From contig CAZTPJ010000003.1 of the NCBI GenBank assembly GCA_964614515.1, positions 1 to 64,000 on the forward strand: a stretch of DNA of 64,000 bases, given 5' to 3'. The DNA is from CAZTPJ01 sp964614515. GTDB lineage: Bacteria > Planctomycetota > Phycisphaerae > Phycisphaerales > UBA1924. Positions 25,092 through 34,605 of the stretch are shown here, one piece after another; positions within the stretch are counted from its first letter, which is position 1, and each line of letters starts with the position of its first letter. The position numbers were made by a program, and so were the translations under genes. Under the pieces are notes generated by a model. That model was not told the DNA's origin. It worked only from the letters and a program-made list of their open reading frames with translations, and did no database searches.

Positions 25092-27227
25092 TCATGGACA
25101 ACCGGCGCTGAAGGCGTTGCCGAAGCACAGGAAGTCGAAGATATCGCACATGCCGAGGCCCGTGGATGTATCGCAATCACACGCGTACGGCTCGCCCGCC
25201 GAAAAGCGATTGCCGAAGCACAGGAAGTCGAAGATGTCCAGCACACCGATGCCGGTCGATGGATCGCAATCGGCGTAGCAGCCTTCGGAATAGATGAGTG
25301 TCACCGTCGCGGTTCGCGATGTTCCCCCGGCCGTCTGCACATGGAAGCGCAGCGTGTCGGAGCCTGAAGCGCCCTGGTTTGGCTCATACAGAACGTAGGC
25401 TGCGCCGTCGAAGTGCAAGCGCGTGGATTGGGGTGGATGCGACACGATTGTGTATACGGCCGTGGCCGGGTCGGCGTCGAACGTCACGGGGAGTTCAACG
25501 ACGAACGGCTCATCACCCGGAACGCGTTTGACGTAATCGAAGGATGTCGGCATCTCGTTGCCGCCGCCACCGGCGAAGTCGATGTCCACTTCGACAGGCT
25601 CGCTTCGCGCAATGCGGCCGTCGGTGAACTCCGCTTCAACCCAGAGACGGCTGATGCCCGCGCCGATGGTCTGGCCCCAGAGCCAGATGGGTCCGGTGTC
25701 CGCGCGAGCGCCGATGACACGGCCGTTGTGCATGAGTCGATACTCGCGAACCGTCCCGCCGCTTGCATCGACGAAGAAGCGATAGGCCGTGCCGAGATCG
25801 CCGGAGGTTGGCCCGAGCACAACAGATGCGCTACGGCCGTGGTTGTTGGTGATGAACGAGCCGGTCCAACGTCCCTGGGTACGCAGGGTGGAGTTGTCGA
25901 AGCCAACGGCGCGAAGGTCATGCCAGCCATCGTGCATCGTCGTGGTGTCGATGTTGAACGCGAGGCCCGTGGGAAGGATGCCCTGTGAGACGCCGTCGAT
26001 GAAGAGTTCAAAGCGATCGACGATTGTGGATGGTCGAGTGGTCGTTCCGGTGGGTGTGAGTGGGATGGTGCCGGAGACGGGTTGGGTGGGCGCGTTGGGG
26101 AGGTTGACGGTTGGAATGTGTGCGAAGGGTCGCGTGAGCGGATCGCCGTAGAGCAGCGCCTGATATGGGATGAACTCGGCGGAGCGGAAGTAGGCTTCGC
26201 CGAGGGTGGCGCCGCGGGCGTAGTGGACGTGCATGGAGGCGGCGGGGAACTTGCCGGTGTAGTTGCACGGCTCTTCGATCGCGCCGACGGAGCCGGATGC
26301 GCCCTTGGCGATCCACGCGGACATCTTGACCTGCGAAGCGATGTTGAACGCGCCGGCGAAACTGGTCAGGTGATCGCAGAACGCGCCGGGGAGGATGGAG
26401 AAATTCGCGCCCGAGATATTGGGCGCGGAGGCGCCGGTCATGATGCCCAGCGCATCATGGTTGCCGCCGGGAAGCACGCCCTGAAGGATCATCGCGCCAT
26501 ATCCGAGCGATGAGATGGTACTGACGGCCGCGGGAAACTGCGGCGAACGCACGTTTCGCGCCGGGTCGCTTTGATTGTCCATGAAGTAGAAGGTGCCCGT
26601 GGGTCGCGTGCCGTCGGCGGCGACGGAGCGATCGATCATGTCGATGATTTCGGCGATGGTGTTGCCGCGCTCACCGAGATAACCGAGCATTGCGCCGATG
26701 TAATAGCGGCGGGCGTTCTGGTGCAGGCTGGGCGAGCCGAAGAGGTATGACGTGCCGCTGTCGAAGTTGATGGTCGTCGCGCCGGCAAAGTGATTGGGCG
26801 ATGTCGCGAAGCCGCCCGCGAGGACTTCCTGCGCGATTTGCGCCATGGTGTACACGCTGCTGGCAGAGAAGCGATTCACCGGAGAACATCCGTCGGCGAT
26901 TGTGCTCGACGCGGTGACGAAGTATGGCCCGCCGGGCGTGACAATGATGTAGTCGATGTGATTGCCGATATCACGGCGCGCCAGCGTGCCGGCGACGGCC
27001 TCGAGATTCGTGGCAACGAAGCCCGCGTGGTTGTTCGCGGCCTGTCGAAAGTAGAGCACGTTCGCGTCGGGGATGCCGCGGACGTGGCGATAGTGGTTGC
27101 CCGCGTACATCGACTCGCGATTGGCGGGGTCGATGATGAGCAGAGAGTTCTCGGGTCCGCCGCGAGCGATAACCAGCGGCGAAATCGCCGCGAGCGTGGC
27201 AAGGCTGATGGCCGGCGAGAGCTTCAT
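25092..27227 (-). CDS. Secreted TIGR03790-like protein with cysteine-rich tail
   Basis: About 711 residues. The second methionine (MKLSPAI, 27227) was chosen because AGGAG stands nine bases before it; 27233 is the alternative. After the signal peptide comes a domain with YIIVTPGGP, SLGYGAMILQGVLPGGNHDAL and a GEAYFRSA segment that resembles the large secreted TIGR03790 family of unknown function found in planctomycetes and myxobacteria. Beta-rich regions follow (about 400-640). The last 62 residues (25095-25280) are the shared tail with two CDxxxG...DIFDFLCFGN loops. A peptidase or esterase role has been speculated for such folds, but I see no certain catalytic set. Confidence 0.75.
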   Translation of the reverse strand: MKLSPAISLATLAAISPLVIARGGPENSLLIIDPANRESMYAGNHYRHVRGIPDANVLYFRQAANNHAGFVATNLEAVAGTLARRDIGNHIDYIIVTPGGPYFVTASSTIADGCSPVNRFSASSVYTMAQIAQEVLAGGFATSPNHFAGATTINFDSGTSYLFGSPSLHQNARRYYIGAMLGYLGERGNTIAEIIDMIDRSVAADGTRPTGTFYFMDNQSDPARNVRSPQFPAAVSTISSLGYGAMILQGVLPGGNHDALGIMTGASAPNISGANFSILPGAFCDHLTSFAGAFNIASQVKMSAWIAKGASGSVGAIEEPCNYTGKFPAASMHVHYARGATLGEAYFRSAEFIPYQALLYGDPLTRPFAHIPTVNLPNAPTQPVSGTIPLTPTGTTTRPSTIVDRFELFIDGVSQGILPTGLAFNIDTTTMHDGWHDLRAVGFDNSTLRTQGRWTGSFITNNHGRSASVVLGPTSGDLGTAYRFFVDASGGTVREYRLMHNGRVIGARADTGPIWLWGQTIGAGISRLWVEAEFTDGRIARSEPVEVDIDFAGGGGNEMPTSFDYVKRVPGDEPFVVELPVTFDADPATAVYTIVSHPPQSTRLHFDGAAYVLYEPNQGASGSDTLRFHVQTAGGTSRTATVTLIYSEGCYADCDPSTGIGVLDIFDFLCFGNRFSAGEPYACDCDTSTGLGMCDIFDFLCFGNAFSAGCP

Positions 27228-27442
27228 TGGCATGGACTCCTCTCTCTGGCCGATGCGTGTGGTGAATCGACCTCGAGAATGATAACGTGTGACGCGCCGG
27301 CGTCTCACAAGATTGTGACACGGTTTCCGCGGATTGCCACTGGTGGGAACGCGGGTCGATCGCGCGGCCCCTGCGTGAAAGAACGCCATGTGTTTGATGC
27401 GCGCAGGCGAGACGCCTGTGCCACCGCGCGGCGCCGCGAAGG

Positions 27443-29374
27443 CTACAGGTCATCGAGGGCCTGCTGATAGCGGCGAAGCACGGCCGAGCGTGTGACAAGC
27501 CCCGCGGGACGGCGCGTCGCGGGGTCAATCAGGCACAACGCGGCGACATCGAACTTGGCGAACTTGTCCATGACCGTGTCGAGGTTCTCGGTGGGCAGGA
27601 CGGTTGGAATGTCGGTGCGAACGAGTTCGGCGACGAGCAGGAGCGGAATCGCCTCGCGGTCGATCAGGGCCATGCGCATGTCGTGACCCGTGACCATGCC
27701 GACATAGGAGCCGGACTGCTGATCGACGACGACGAAGTCGGGCACGTGCTTGGTCGCGTGGAGTTGAATGAGTTTGCTCAGCGGATCGCTGGGGAAGTTC
27801 GGCTCGCCGGTGATGCGCACGATGGGCACGCTGGAGACGGGAATGCGCCGCAGCACCGAAAGATCGCGACCCGTGCCAACCAGCAGGCCCGCCTGACGAA
27901 GGCGCATCGTGTAGATCGAGTCGCGCATCCAGAGTTTCGACGCGACCGTGGCGATGACGGCCGTGAGCATGATCGGCAGCAGCACCATTGGCTGCCGCGT
28001 AATCTCGAACAGCAGCAGGATGGCCGTGAGCGGCGCGAAGGTTGTGCCCGCGACGACGGCCGCCATGCCGACGAGCGCATACGACGCGGGCGAGCCGCCC
28101 TCGGGCATGAGGCCGAGCGTTTCAAACGTGACGCCCACGGCCGCGCCGGCCGTCGCCCCGACGAACAGGCTCGGCGCAAACACGCCGCCTGAGCCGCCCG
28201 AGCCGAGCGTGAGGGTCGTGCCCACGGCCTTGAAGAGTCCCAGCAGGAGCAAGACCCAGAGAGCAACGGAGACAAGTGCGCCGCCGTGGCCGGCGTGAAG
28301 GTCGTCGGCGGAGTCGGCGGTCGTGGACTGCGGTGCATCTGGCGATTGCGTCGCCGAGTCGGCGAGGGGCGTGGACGATTCGGATGGAAGTGTGGGCGTG
28401 GGTTGATTCGAGTATGTGTCCGGCTCGATCAGGGCGCGAATGGTCGCATAGCCGTTGCCGAAGAAGGGCGGCGCGCGATCGCCGGCCTCGGGTCGCCCGG
28501 CGATGAGGACAAAGGTGATGCCGAGAAGGCCGAGCATCACCGCGCCGACGACGGGCTTGACGATCGGATGAACACGAAGTTTCTCGAACAGCCGCTCGCC
28601 AAGGTGCAGCAGTTTCGTGAACGCCACGCCGACGACGGCGCACACGATGCCCAGCACGATGAAGTGCGGAATCTCGAACGGCGAGAACTGATACCCCGAC
28701 AGGCCGACGACGGGAAAGATCGCCTCATTGGTGCGGTGCAGCGCCTGCGTGGTGGCGGCGGACATGACGCTGGCGATCACGATTGGCGTGAAGGTGCGCA
28801 TGGAAAAGTCGCGCAGGATGATCTCCAGCACGAAAAACACGCCGGCGATGGGCGCATTGAAGACCGATGCGATGCCCGCGGCCGCGCCGCAACCCACCAG
28901 CGTCGTCACATGTTGCGGCGGAATCTTCAGTCGCTGGGCAAACGCTGAACCGAGCGTTGAACCGATCTGCACGATCGGTCCTTCCGCGCCGCCGGAGCCG
29001 CCGGAACCAACCGTGGCGATCGACGCGAGCGTCTTGACGATGCCCACGCGCAAGGGAATGCGCCCGCCGTGGCGAATCACCGCATCCATCACCTGCGGCA
29101 CGCCATGTCCACGCGCCGCGGACGCGAAGAAGTGTACGAGCAGACCGGTGATGAGCGCGCCCACGGCCGGGAGCAACGGCAACGTCCAGATCGGCCATTG
29201 TCCCTGATAATGCCGCGAAAAGTCCTCGGCCGCGTGCAGCGCGTAGGCGAACGCGAACGCACCCAGAGCGGTGAGCAGACCCACGGCCGCGCCGCAGACG
29301 AGCAGATACCAGTCGCCCTCGTGCCCCACGAGCGCGCCGAACCGCTTCCAGAGATCCCGGGCGTGCCGGACCAT
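27443..29374 (-). CDS. ClC-family chloride channel/antiporter with CBS domains
   Basis: About 643 residues. The ten or more membrane segments carry the three ion-filter motifs: GHGVPQVMDAV (GSGIP position), GSGGSGGAEGP (GREGP position, with the gating Glu kept) and GSGGSGGVFAP (GGIFAP position). A Ser-, Thr- and Pro-rich loop of about 60 residues (around 330-375) interrupts the membrane domain. The C-terminus (about 520-643) holds two CBS domains that usually sense nucleotides. It moves chloride, probably in exchange for protons, across the inner membrane. The ATG of MVRHARD was chosen because the upstream frame has no family match. Confidence 0.92.
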   Translation of the reverse strand: MVRHARDLWKRFGALVGHEGDWYLLVCGAAVGLLTALGAFAFAYALHAAEDFSRHYQGQWPIWTLPLLPAVGALITGLLVHFFASAARGHGVPQVMDAVIRHGGRIPLRVGIVKTLASIATVGSGGSGGAEGPIVQIGSTLGSAFAQRLKIPPQHVTTLVGCGAAAGIASVFNAPIAGVFFVLEIILRDFSMRTFTPIVIASVMSAATTQALHRTNEAIFPVVGLSGYQFSPFEIPHFIVLGIVCAVVGVAFTKLLHLGERLFEKLRVHPIVKPVVGAVMLGLLGITFVLIAGRPEAGDRAPPFFGNGYATIRALIEPDTYSNQPTPTLPSESSTPLADSATQSPDAPQSTTADSADDLHAGHGGALVSVALWVLLLLGLFKAVGTTLTLGSGGSGGVFAPSLFVGATAGAAVGVTFETLGLMPEGGSPASYALVGMAAVVAGTTFAPLTAILLLFEITRQPMVLLPIMLTAVIATVASKLWMRDSIYTMRLRQAGLLVGTGRDLSVLRRIPVSSVPIVRITGEPNFPSDPLSKLIQLHATKHVPDFVVVDQQSGSYVGMVTGHDMRMALIDREAIPLLLVAELVRTDIPTVLPTENLDTVMDKFAKFDVAALCLIDPATRRPAGLVTRSAVLRRYQQALDDL

Positions 29375-29461
29375 GGGGCGACTATACGAGCGGGGCGAGG
29401 GTGAACGCGGGAGGGCCGTCAAGTCGTGCGAATTTGACCGACGGGGAGTGAGTCGCCTCGA

Positions 29462-30190
29462 TCACGCCGCGCCGCTGAGCCTGCGCCCCGTTTCTTCGAT
29501 CAGTTCCGACGCGCGTTCGAGGCATGTGATGGACTCTTCGACGACATCATCGGCGGCGGCGGACCAGGCGCGGTTGAGTTGTCGCTCCGCGCCCGCGAAG
29601 GCATCCATGATCTGGGCATAGCCGGACATGCCGCGCTGCGCGGTGATGCGCGGGCGCGCGGCGATGAACGCAGGAATCTGGTCTCGTTGGAGGCGTCCGA
29701 CATCTTCGAGCACTCTCGCAGCCGCGTCGGCCGGCTCCATCGCGGCCAGCGCTTCGCGAAGGACGGCGACATCGCGATGGATCTGTTCGAGCGTGTGCGA
29801 GGCATCGGCCGTTTCGTCCGCGTCGGCGACGGCGGAAGCGGCTGACGACGCGCGCCGTCGCACCATCATCGCCCCGGCGAACAATCCCGCGCACCCGAGC
29901 AGGAACAGCCACCACTCCGACCAGCGGTTGAACGCGAATTCGTAGACCTTGATGCGTTTGACATTCGCGGCGCGAAGTTCAGCGAGGCCTTCGGGCGTGA
30001 CCTTGCTCTTGGTCCGCGCGATGGGCCCAATCGCGCCAGCGGGAGTTGCAGCGCGTCCCGCGTCGGCCGCCAGCGTCAGGTTGAGCAAACGTTCATCGGG
30101 AAGGCTCAATCGCGGCAGATAGGCCGTCATGGCGCCAAGCACGCCCAGGACGAGCGAGAGTGCGATGATGATGAATCCGGCGAGTTTCAT
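29462..30190 (-). CDS. Membrane protein with coiled coil, unknown
   Basis: 242 residues from the methionine of MKLAGFIII. The N-terminal transmembrane helix (MKLAGFIIIALSLVLGVLGA) is followed by a periplasmic loop, a second helix (WLFLLGCAGLFAGAMMV, about 98-115), and a cytoplasmic C-terminus rich in Ala and Glu that predicts long helices with coiled-coil character. I do not recognise the family. It lies 82 bases after the OPT transporter stop and before the ClC channel, all on the same strand, so a role linked to one of these transporters is possible. Confidence 0.7.
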   Translation of the reverse strand: MKLAGFIIIALSLVLGVLGAMTAYLPRLSLPDERLLNLTLAADAGRAATPAGAIGPIARTKSKVTPEGLAELRAANVKRIKVYEFAFNRWSEWWLFLLGCAGLFAGAMMVRRRASSAASAVADADETADASHTLEQIHRDVAVLREALAAMEPADAAARVLEDVGRLQRDQIPAFIAARPRITAQRGMSGYAQIMDAFAGAERQLNRAWSAAADDVVEESITCLERASELIEETGRRLSGAA

Positions 30191-30272
30191 CGAATAAGCC
30201 TCGGCCTCGGTGTGCGTGGACGCCTCGCGAAGGGACACGGATCAGGATGGCTCAGGCGTGTTGGCCGCATGG

Positions 30273-32531
30273 TCACCCTTGCAGAAGCACAATGGAGTTG
30301 ATGCCCAGCGCGAGGATGGCCTCGCCAACGATGAGTCCAGCGCAGAACGGCACGCCCCACTCCTCGGCCCATGCACGCCCCTTGATCTTGCCGACGACCA
30401 TGTTCGCCACGCACCCGACGCCATAGGTCAGGATGTAAATGATCGGCAGATACATGGACAGGCCCACCAGCACGCCCAGCCCCGGAAACGCGCCAAGGCC
30501 AAGCAGCGCGCCAAGCGCTGCCCCAAGGCCGTAGAGCACATACGGCATCTCCCCGCCCTGCACCCCGGTGATGACGGCCTGAAGGGCCTGGGCCTGGGGC
30601 GCGACGGTCTCGGTGCCCGGGCCGATGGGCACACCTGTTTGCTTCATGTTCACGCTGGCGATGAGCACGAGCGTGGCCATCGTGATGACCGGGCCGATGG
30701 CCGCGAAGGCGATCTCCACAAGTTGCTGCTTGCGTGGAATCGAACCGACGATGTACCCGGTCTTGAGGTCGGCCATCATGTCCGAAGCGCACGAAATCGC
30801 GACGCACAGGGCCGCGCCGATGAGTACGGCCGACAGGACATCGGCCGTGCCCGCGAGCATCATCACCAGAACGACCGTGAGCAGCGCCATGCCGGAGATG
30901 GGCGACCAGTCGGTCATGCCTGTACACTGGGCGATGATGACTCCGGCGAACCAGATCCACCCGCCGGCCACCAGCACGATGATGACCCGCGCGAAGATCG
31001 GATCAAGCCCTTTGAGCCACCCGCCCGTGGATGCGGTTGGTTCGCCCACAAGTTCCGCCGCAACGAGCAACAGCGCCATGCCCGCCATGCCAATGACCAC
31101 GAGCGGCAGAAGGCCCAACTCATCGCGGCTTCGTGTGCTGCCGCCGCCAGAACGGCCCGCCCGCGCGATGCTCTTGATCGCCTCGCGCATCGCGGGCAGA
31201 CTGAACAACACGCCCATCATCGCCCCGCCCAGAAGCAACCCAATGCCCAGGGGCCTGTTGAATTTGTCCAGCGCAAAGCCCGGCGCCTGATGCGGGGCCA
31301 TCGTCGCCGGCATCCAACCCATCTGAAACGCAATCGGATTCAGAATCAAGTACGCAAACACGCCACCTGCAAGTACCATCAACCCCGCACGGCCGGTCAG
31401 ATATCCCGCCCCCAGCGCGAGCGGCGCGATCGCAAAGGCCAGTTGCATATACCCCGGCAGCCCGATGATGCGCCCCACATCCACCGTCGAATCCGTCACG
31501 GCCAGATCGGGACGATCATCGCCATTACGATCGGTGTCGGCCGTCAGATTGTTGTCTTTGTCGCGCCGCGCGGGCACGCGAACCTGCAAATCCTGATATC
31601 CCCACAGCGGATGCCGTGCCCAGCCGGCGTCCGAACGCTGAAGTCGTTCCCACGGCCTCCCGCCCTGGACCACTTCAAACACGGCGATGGCCAGTGCTTC
31701 CGAAACACCCTCTGCGCCGGGCACCGCTCGCACGCGCGCCTCGGCCTCGGCGATCGCGGCCGCATCTTCGACGCTCGGCTCATCGTCTGTTCGTTTGTCA
31801 ACCTCTCCCTTCAGGTCGCGCAGTTCGCGAACGAGGCGGCCCTTTTCGACGACGGCGTCGGGCGCGGAACGCTGCTCAAGCCACTGCGCGATGACTCGCG
31901 TCTGATCAGCCTGCGCCTGCGAGATTCGCTCTCGCTCCACAAGGCGATCGAGGTCATCGAGTTGCGCTGGACGCGTGATCGATGGAAGGCCCACCGGCAG
32001 ATAGATCGCCGCCCCGATCACCACGCCGATCACAAGCACGACCGACTTGGCCGTGCCGGCGCCGGGCGACTTGAGAATGGCGCCCACGGCCGTGGCGCTG
32101 GGGAATCGCAGGCGATCGACATCGAGCATCTGCTTTCGCAGGGGGACGATGAAGACCACGCCGAGGATGGCCCCGGCCGAGCACGCCAGCGTGATCATCC
32201 AGAAGTCCAGCCGCGAGGGATCGAGCCTCATGCCCAGCAGCAGCAGCACGGGCACGGTGAAGATCACGCCCGCGTTGGTGGTGTTGATCGCGGACGCGAC
32301 GGTCTGGGCGATGTTGGTTTCGAGGATCGACCCGCGACGCAGCAGCCCGCGCAGCACGCCAAAGCCCAGCACGGCCGCGATCGCCGAGCCGACGATCGTA
32401 AAGCCGATCTTCAGGCCCGCGTAGGTAATCGCGGCGTTCATCACCGCGCCGACGATGATGGCGAAGATGAGCGCGCTGACCGTCACCTCGCGATAGGCGC
32501 CCGATGAGGTTCGCTTGCCCCCGTGACTCAT
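30273..32531 (-). CDS. OPT-family oligopeptide transporter
   Basis: 752 residues with about 14-16 hydrophobic segments. The N-terminal half has EVTVSALIFAIIVGAVMNAA, TYAGLKIGFTIVGSAIAA and FPSATAVGAILKS, all typical of the bacterial OPT superfamily; the C-terminal half has ISGMALLTVVLVM and a late glycine-rich segment. A loop of about 150 residues (about 200-350) contains charged helices and a TDRNGDDRPD stretch resembling a calcium loop. OPT proteins import small peptides or metal chelates with protons. The methionine at 32531 begins MSHGGKR. Confidence 0.9.
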   Translation of the reverse strand: MSHGGKRTSSGAYREVTVSALIFAIIVGAVMNAAITYAGLKIGFTIVGSAIAAVLGFGVLRGLLRRGSILETNIAQTVASAINTTNAGVIFTVPVLLLLGMRLDPSRLDFWMITLACSAGAILGVVFIVPLRKQMLDVDRLRFPSATAVGAILKSPGAGTAKSVVLVIGVVIGAAIYLPVGLPSITRPAQLDDLDRLVERERISQAQADQTRVIAQWLEQRSAPDAVVEKGRLVRELRDLKGEVDKRTDDEPSVEDAAAIAEAEARVRAVPGAEGVSEALAIAVFEVVQGGRPWERLQRSDAGWARHPLWGYQDLQVRVPARRDKDNNLTADTDRNGDDRPDLAVTDSTVDVGRIIGLPGYMQLAFAIAPLALGAGYLTGRAGLMVLAGGVFAYLILNPIAFQMGWMPATMAPHQAPGFALDKFNRPLGIGLLLGGAMMGVLFSLPAMREAIKSIARAGRSGGGSTRSRDELGLLPLVVIGMAGMALLLVAAELVGEPTASTGGWLKGLDPIFARVIIVLVAGGWIWFAGVIIAQCTGMTDWSPISGMALLTVVLVMMLAGTADVLSAVLIGAALCVAISCASDMMADLKTGYIVGSIPRKQQLVEIAFAAIGPVITMATLVLIASVNMKQTGVPIGPGTETVAPQAQALQAVITGVQGGEMPYVLYGLGAALGALLGLGAFPGLGVLVGLSMYLPIIYILTYGVGCVANMVVGKIKGRAWAEEWGVPFCAGLIVGEAILALGINSIVLLQG

Positions 32532-32655
32532 GGGCGGAGTGTACCCGATCGCGACCCTCCGCGTCCATCCGCCCCCGCGTCCCGGCCCGGCACGCCGACA
32601 AGCCCCGCGACACCGCCACGGGCCAAGGACGAAGCCTCAGGAGAATCGGGAAAGT

Positions 32656-32728
32656 GGGCGCAACAGGACTCGAACCTGTGACCTCGGCTATGTGACAGCC
32701 GCGCTCTAGCCAACTGAGCTATGCGCCC
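32656..32728 (-). tRNA. tRNA-Val (anticodon CAC)
   Basis: A 73-base cloverleaf on the minus strand: acceptor GGGCGCA/TGCGCCC, D-arm GCTC/GAGC, anticodon stem CGGCT/AGCCG with loop GTCACAT (U33, anticodon CAC, A37), T-arm ACAGG/CCTGT with TTCGAGT. The discriminator base after the acceptor is A, as expected for valine. CCA is not encoded. The loop is slightly unusual in having G at position 32. CAC reads the GUG codon. Confidence 0.9.
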
Positions 32729-32834
32729 GACGCCGGTGTGGGGGTGTGGGCTTCCCGCACCGGGGCGCAAGCATAGGCGGGGATGGCGACGGATGCCCCC
32801 GCGGCAGCGCACACGCCGACACGGCGGGGCGTAC

Positions 32835-33065
32835 GCAGAGGTCGCCGAGATTTCGCAGAGATCGCGGAGAAGAGTTTCAGCGCGAAGGCGCGAAGGGGAC
32901 GCGAAGGTCGCGAAGAAGAGGGGGAGGGGAGTGGCATGACCACGGCCCTGCGCGGCTATGCGCTGCACGATTCGTACGCAGAGATCGCAGAGTTCACGCA
33001 GAGGCCGCTAAGCAGGAGTTTTAGCGCGAAGGCGCGAAGGGGCCGCGAAGGTCGCGAAGCAGAAG
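32835..33065. repeat. Two copies of the CGCAGAG...GCGAAGG repeat family
   Basis: A long element occurs at about 32835-32925 and again at about 32975-33065. Each copy contains GCAGAGATCGC, GCGCGAAGGCGCGAAGGGG and CGCGAAGGTCGCGAAG. Relatives lie at 47066-47175 and, inverted, at 57605-57735. Open frames across it are artefacts of the periodicity. The flanking 32729-32834 and 33066-33227 hold no gene; the latter includes a copy of the GCCATCCGGAGCGATGGCC palindrome near 33178. Confidence 0.9.
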
Positions 33066-33227
33066 GGGAGGGGGGAAGGGGGAACGGGAGGGAGAATGGT
33101 GAGGAGGGAACGGGAAGAAGAGACAGGGCGTGCATGTGACCCTGCGCTCACATCGGCTACGATGGAGCCTCGGCGTAGCCATCCGGAGCGATGGCCATAC
33201 CAACGACCGTCTGCGTACCATCATCCG

Positions 33228-34025
33228 ATGCCATGCCTGTTCTGTACCTCTGAGGGGCCGTTTTCAACGTTGGAGCACGTCATTCCGGAATCGCTCGGGA
33301 ATGATGATTTGATTCTGAAGGGGCACGTTTGCGACAAATGTCAGCATTACTTCGGGACGGAAGTTGAGCAGTTCGTACTTAACAAGACGCCCATCGCGGC
33401 ATGGCGGGCGATGCTGGGAACGACCACGAAGAAAGGCAAGCGACCCAAGGTCGATCTAAGCCAGCCTCGCGAGCAACGTGGCATTCTTCCGTGCGTCAGC
33501 CCGTACCACGATGATATCGCGTTTGAGTTGCAGGCGGATGAATCGGTGGCAATCACCATGAGCGAAGAGTTGGTCGGGCAGGTTGAGCGTGGAGAGCGAT
33601 CACAATTCAGCTTTGTGCTTACACCCCATGTTCTTTACATGATGGGACGGTTCCTCTGCAAAGTTGGACTTGAACTCGTTTGTATTGTGGATCCTGCGGA
33701 CGCCCGAAGCGCCCGTTATGACGTCGCAAGAAAATATGCGAGGTTCGGGCCATGGAATCCGCTCTGGCCGATCCTCTGGTATCAGACGGGGAGTCTGGAT
33801 CAGTTGAAAGTATGGAAGCGAGATGAGCTGGGCATTCTCGTGGAGTCGGAGTGTTACACCTATTGGCTTGCAGACGTCCGTCAGCATCGCATTTTTGAAT
33901 TCGGCATCGGCACAGACCGATTTGTGATCGTGCTTGACCAGGCACTCTGCCCGTTGCTATTGGAGACCCAAATTGCCAACCCGGAGTGCCAAGTTCTTTG
34001 GTATTCGGCCGAGTCACTCCGTTAG
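33228..34025 (+). CDS. HNH endonuclease-like protein (HNH_5 type)
   Basis: 265 residues starting MPCLFCTSEG. The N-terminus shows C3-x-x-C6, then EHVIPESLGN (His17), then C35-x-x-C38, the zinc-and-HNH arrangement of the HNH_5 family. About 200 residues of unassigned sequence follow (YMMGRFLCKVGLE, YQTGSLDQLKVW and others). It would cut DNA or RNA, possibly as a defence or mobile-element nuclease. Its base composition looks lower in G+C than its neighbours, with more AT-ending codons, and it is flanked by repeats on both sides, both signs of transfer. The start was chosen immediately before the first cysteine pair. Confidence 0.75.
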   Translation: MPCLFCTSEGPFSTLEHVIPESLGNDDLILKGHVCDKCQHYFGTEVEQFVLNKTPIAAWRAMLGTTTKKGKRPKVDLSQPREQRGILPCVSPYHDDIAFELQADESVAITMSEELVGQVERGERSQFSFVLTPHVLYMMGRFLCKVGLELVCIVDPADARSARYDVARKYARFGPWNPLWPILWYQTGSLDQLKVWKRDELGILVESECYTYWLADVRQHRIFEFGIGTDRFVIVLDQALCPLLLETQIANPECQVLWYSAESLR

Positions 34026-34416
34026 CGGGAGGGTGGCACGACCCCGCCGCGAAGGCGGAAGGCACGGTGGCATTGAGATGCTTGGTCGTGCCACCATGAT
34101 TGGTCCTCCAATCTTGGTGTTCCGGGGCGTGGGTTGTCGCGGTGAATCGTCAACGTGCCTCCTCGCTTCCGCGTTCGTCTCGCGGATGTGGCACACGATG
34201 TGCGGACGCCGAGGACATCAAGATTGAAGCGATCATGATGGCACGAACACACCCAACGAACACCCCCCACGAACGCCCCCACGAACACCCCCATGGCGAC
34301 GGCTGCGCCAGGGCGATGGCGACCCGCGTCCAGGCCGGGCCGGGTGTTCAGGCGCGGGGGCGTGAGCGCATGATCTGCCGTCGCGGGCACGCATGCGCAG
34401 CCTTGGCGCGATTGCG

Positions 34417-34605
34417 TGGCTTGCGTATGCGCGCCTCCGGTTCCCGCATACGCGCACTCGGCTCGCGTAGGCGCGCACACGGCTTGCGTATGCGCGCACA
34501 CGGCTCGCGCATGCGCGCATACGGCTCGCGCATGCGCGCATACGGCTCGCGCATGCGCGCACACGGCTCTCGTATGCGCGCATACGGCTCCCGTGAGCGC
34601 GCTCA
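34417..34605. repeat. 21-bp tandem array, nine units
   Basis: Nine consecutive 21-bp units start at 34417, 34438, 34459, 34480, 34501, 34522, 34543, 34564 and 34585. The best units read CGGCTCGCGCATGCGCGCATA. The core is alternating purine-pyrimidine (GCGCATGCGCGC), which favours Z-DNA or cruciform structure. Units are contiguous without spacers, so it is not CRISPR. The preceding 34026-34416 contains copies of the GATCATGGTGGCACG family at about 34040-34115 and 34222-34250 and no gene. Confidence 0.95.

Noticed and set aside
30210..32507. Plus-strand 765-codon frame antisense to the OPT transporter
   Set aside because: Its residue make-up (His, Arg, Asp and Gln rich, no hydrophobic core) marks it as a high-GC shadow frame of the transporter on the minus strand.
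32783..33139. Plus-strand frames with FSAKARRGREGRE repeats
   Set aside because: The text is a translation of the CGCGAAGGTCGCGAAG repeat family, which occurs in several frames and orientations across the window.
34417..34605. CRISPR array
   Set aside because: Units are 21 bases and contiguous with no spacers, and no cas genes lie near.
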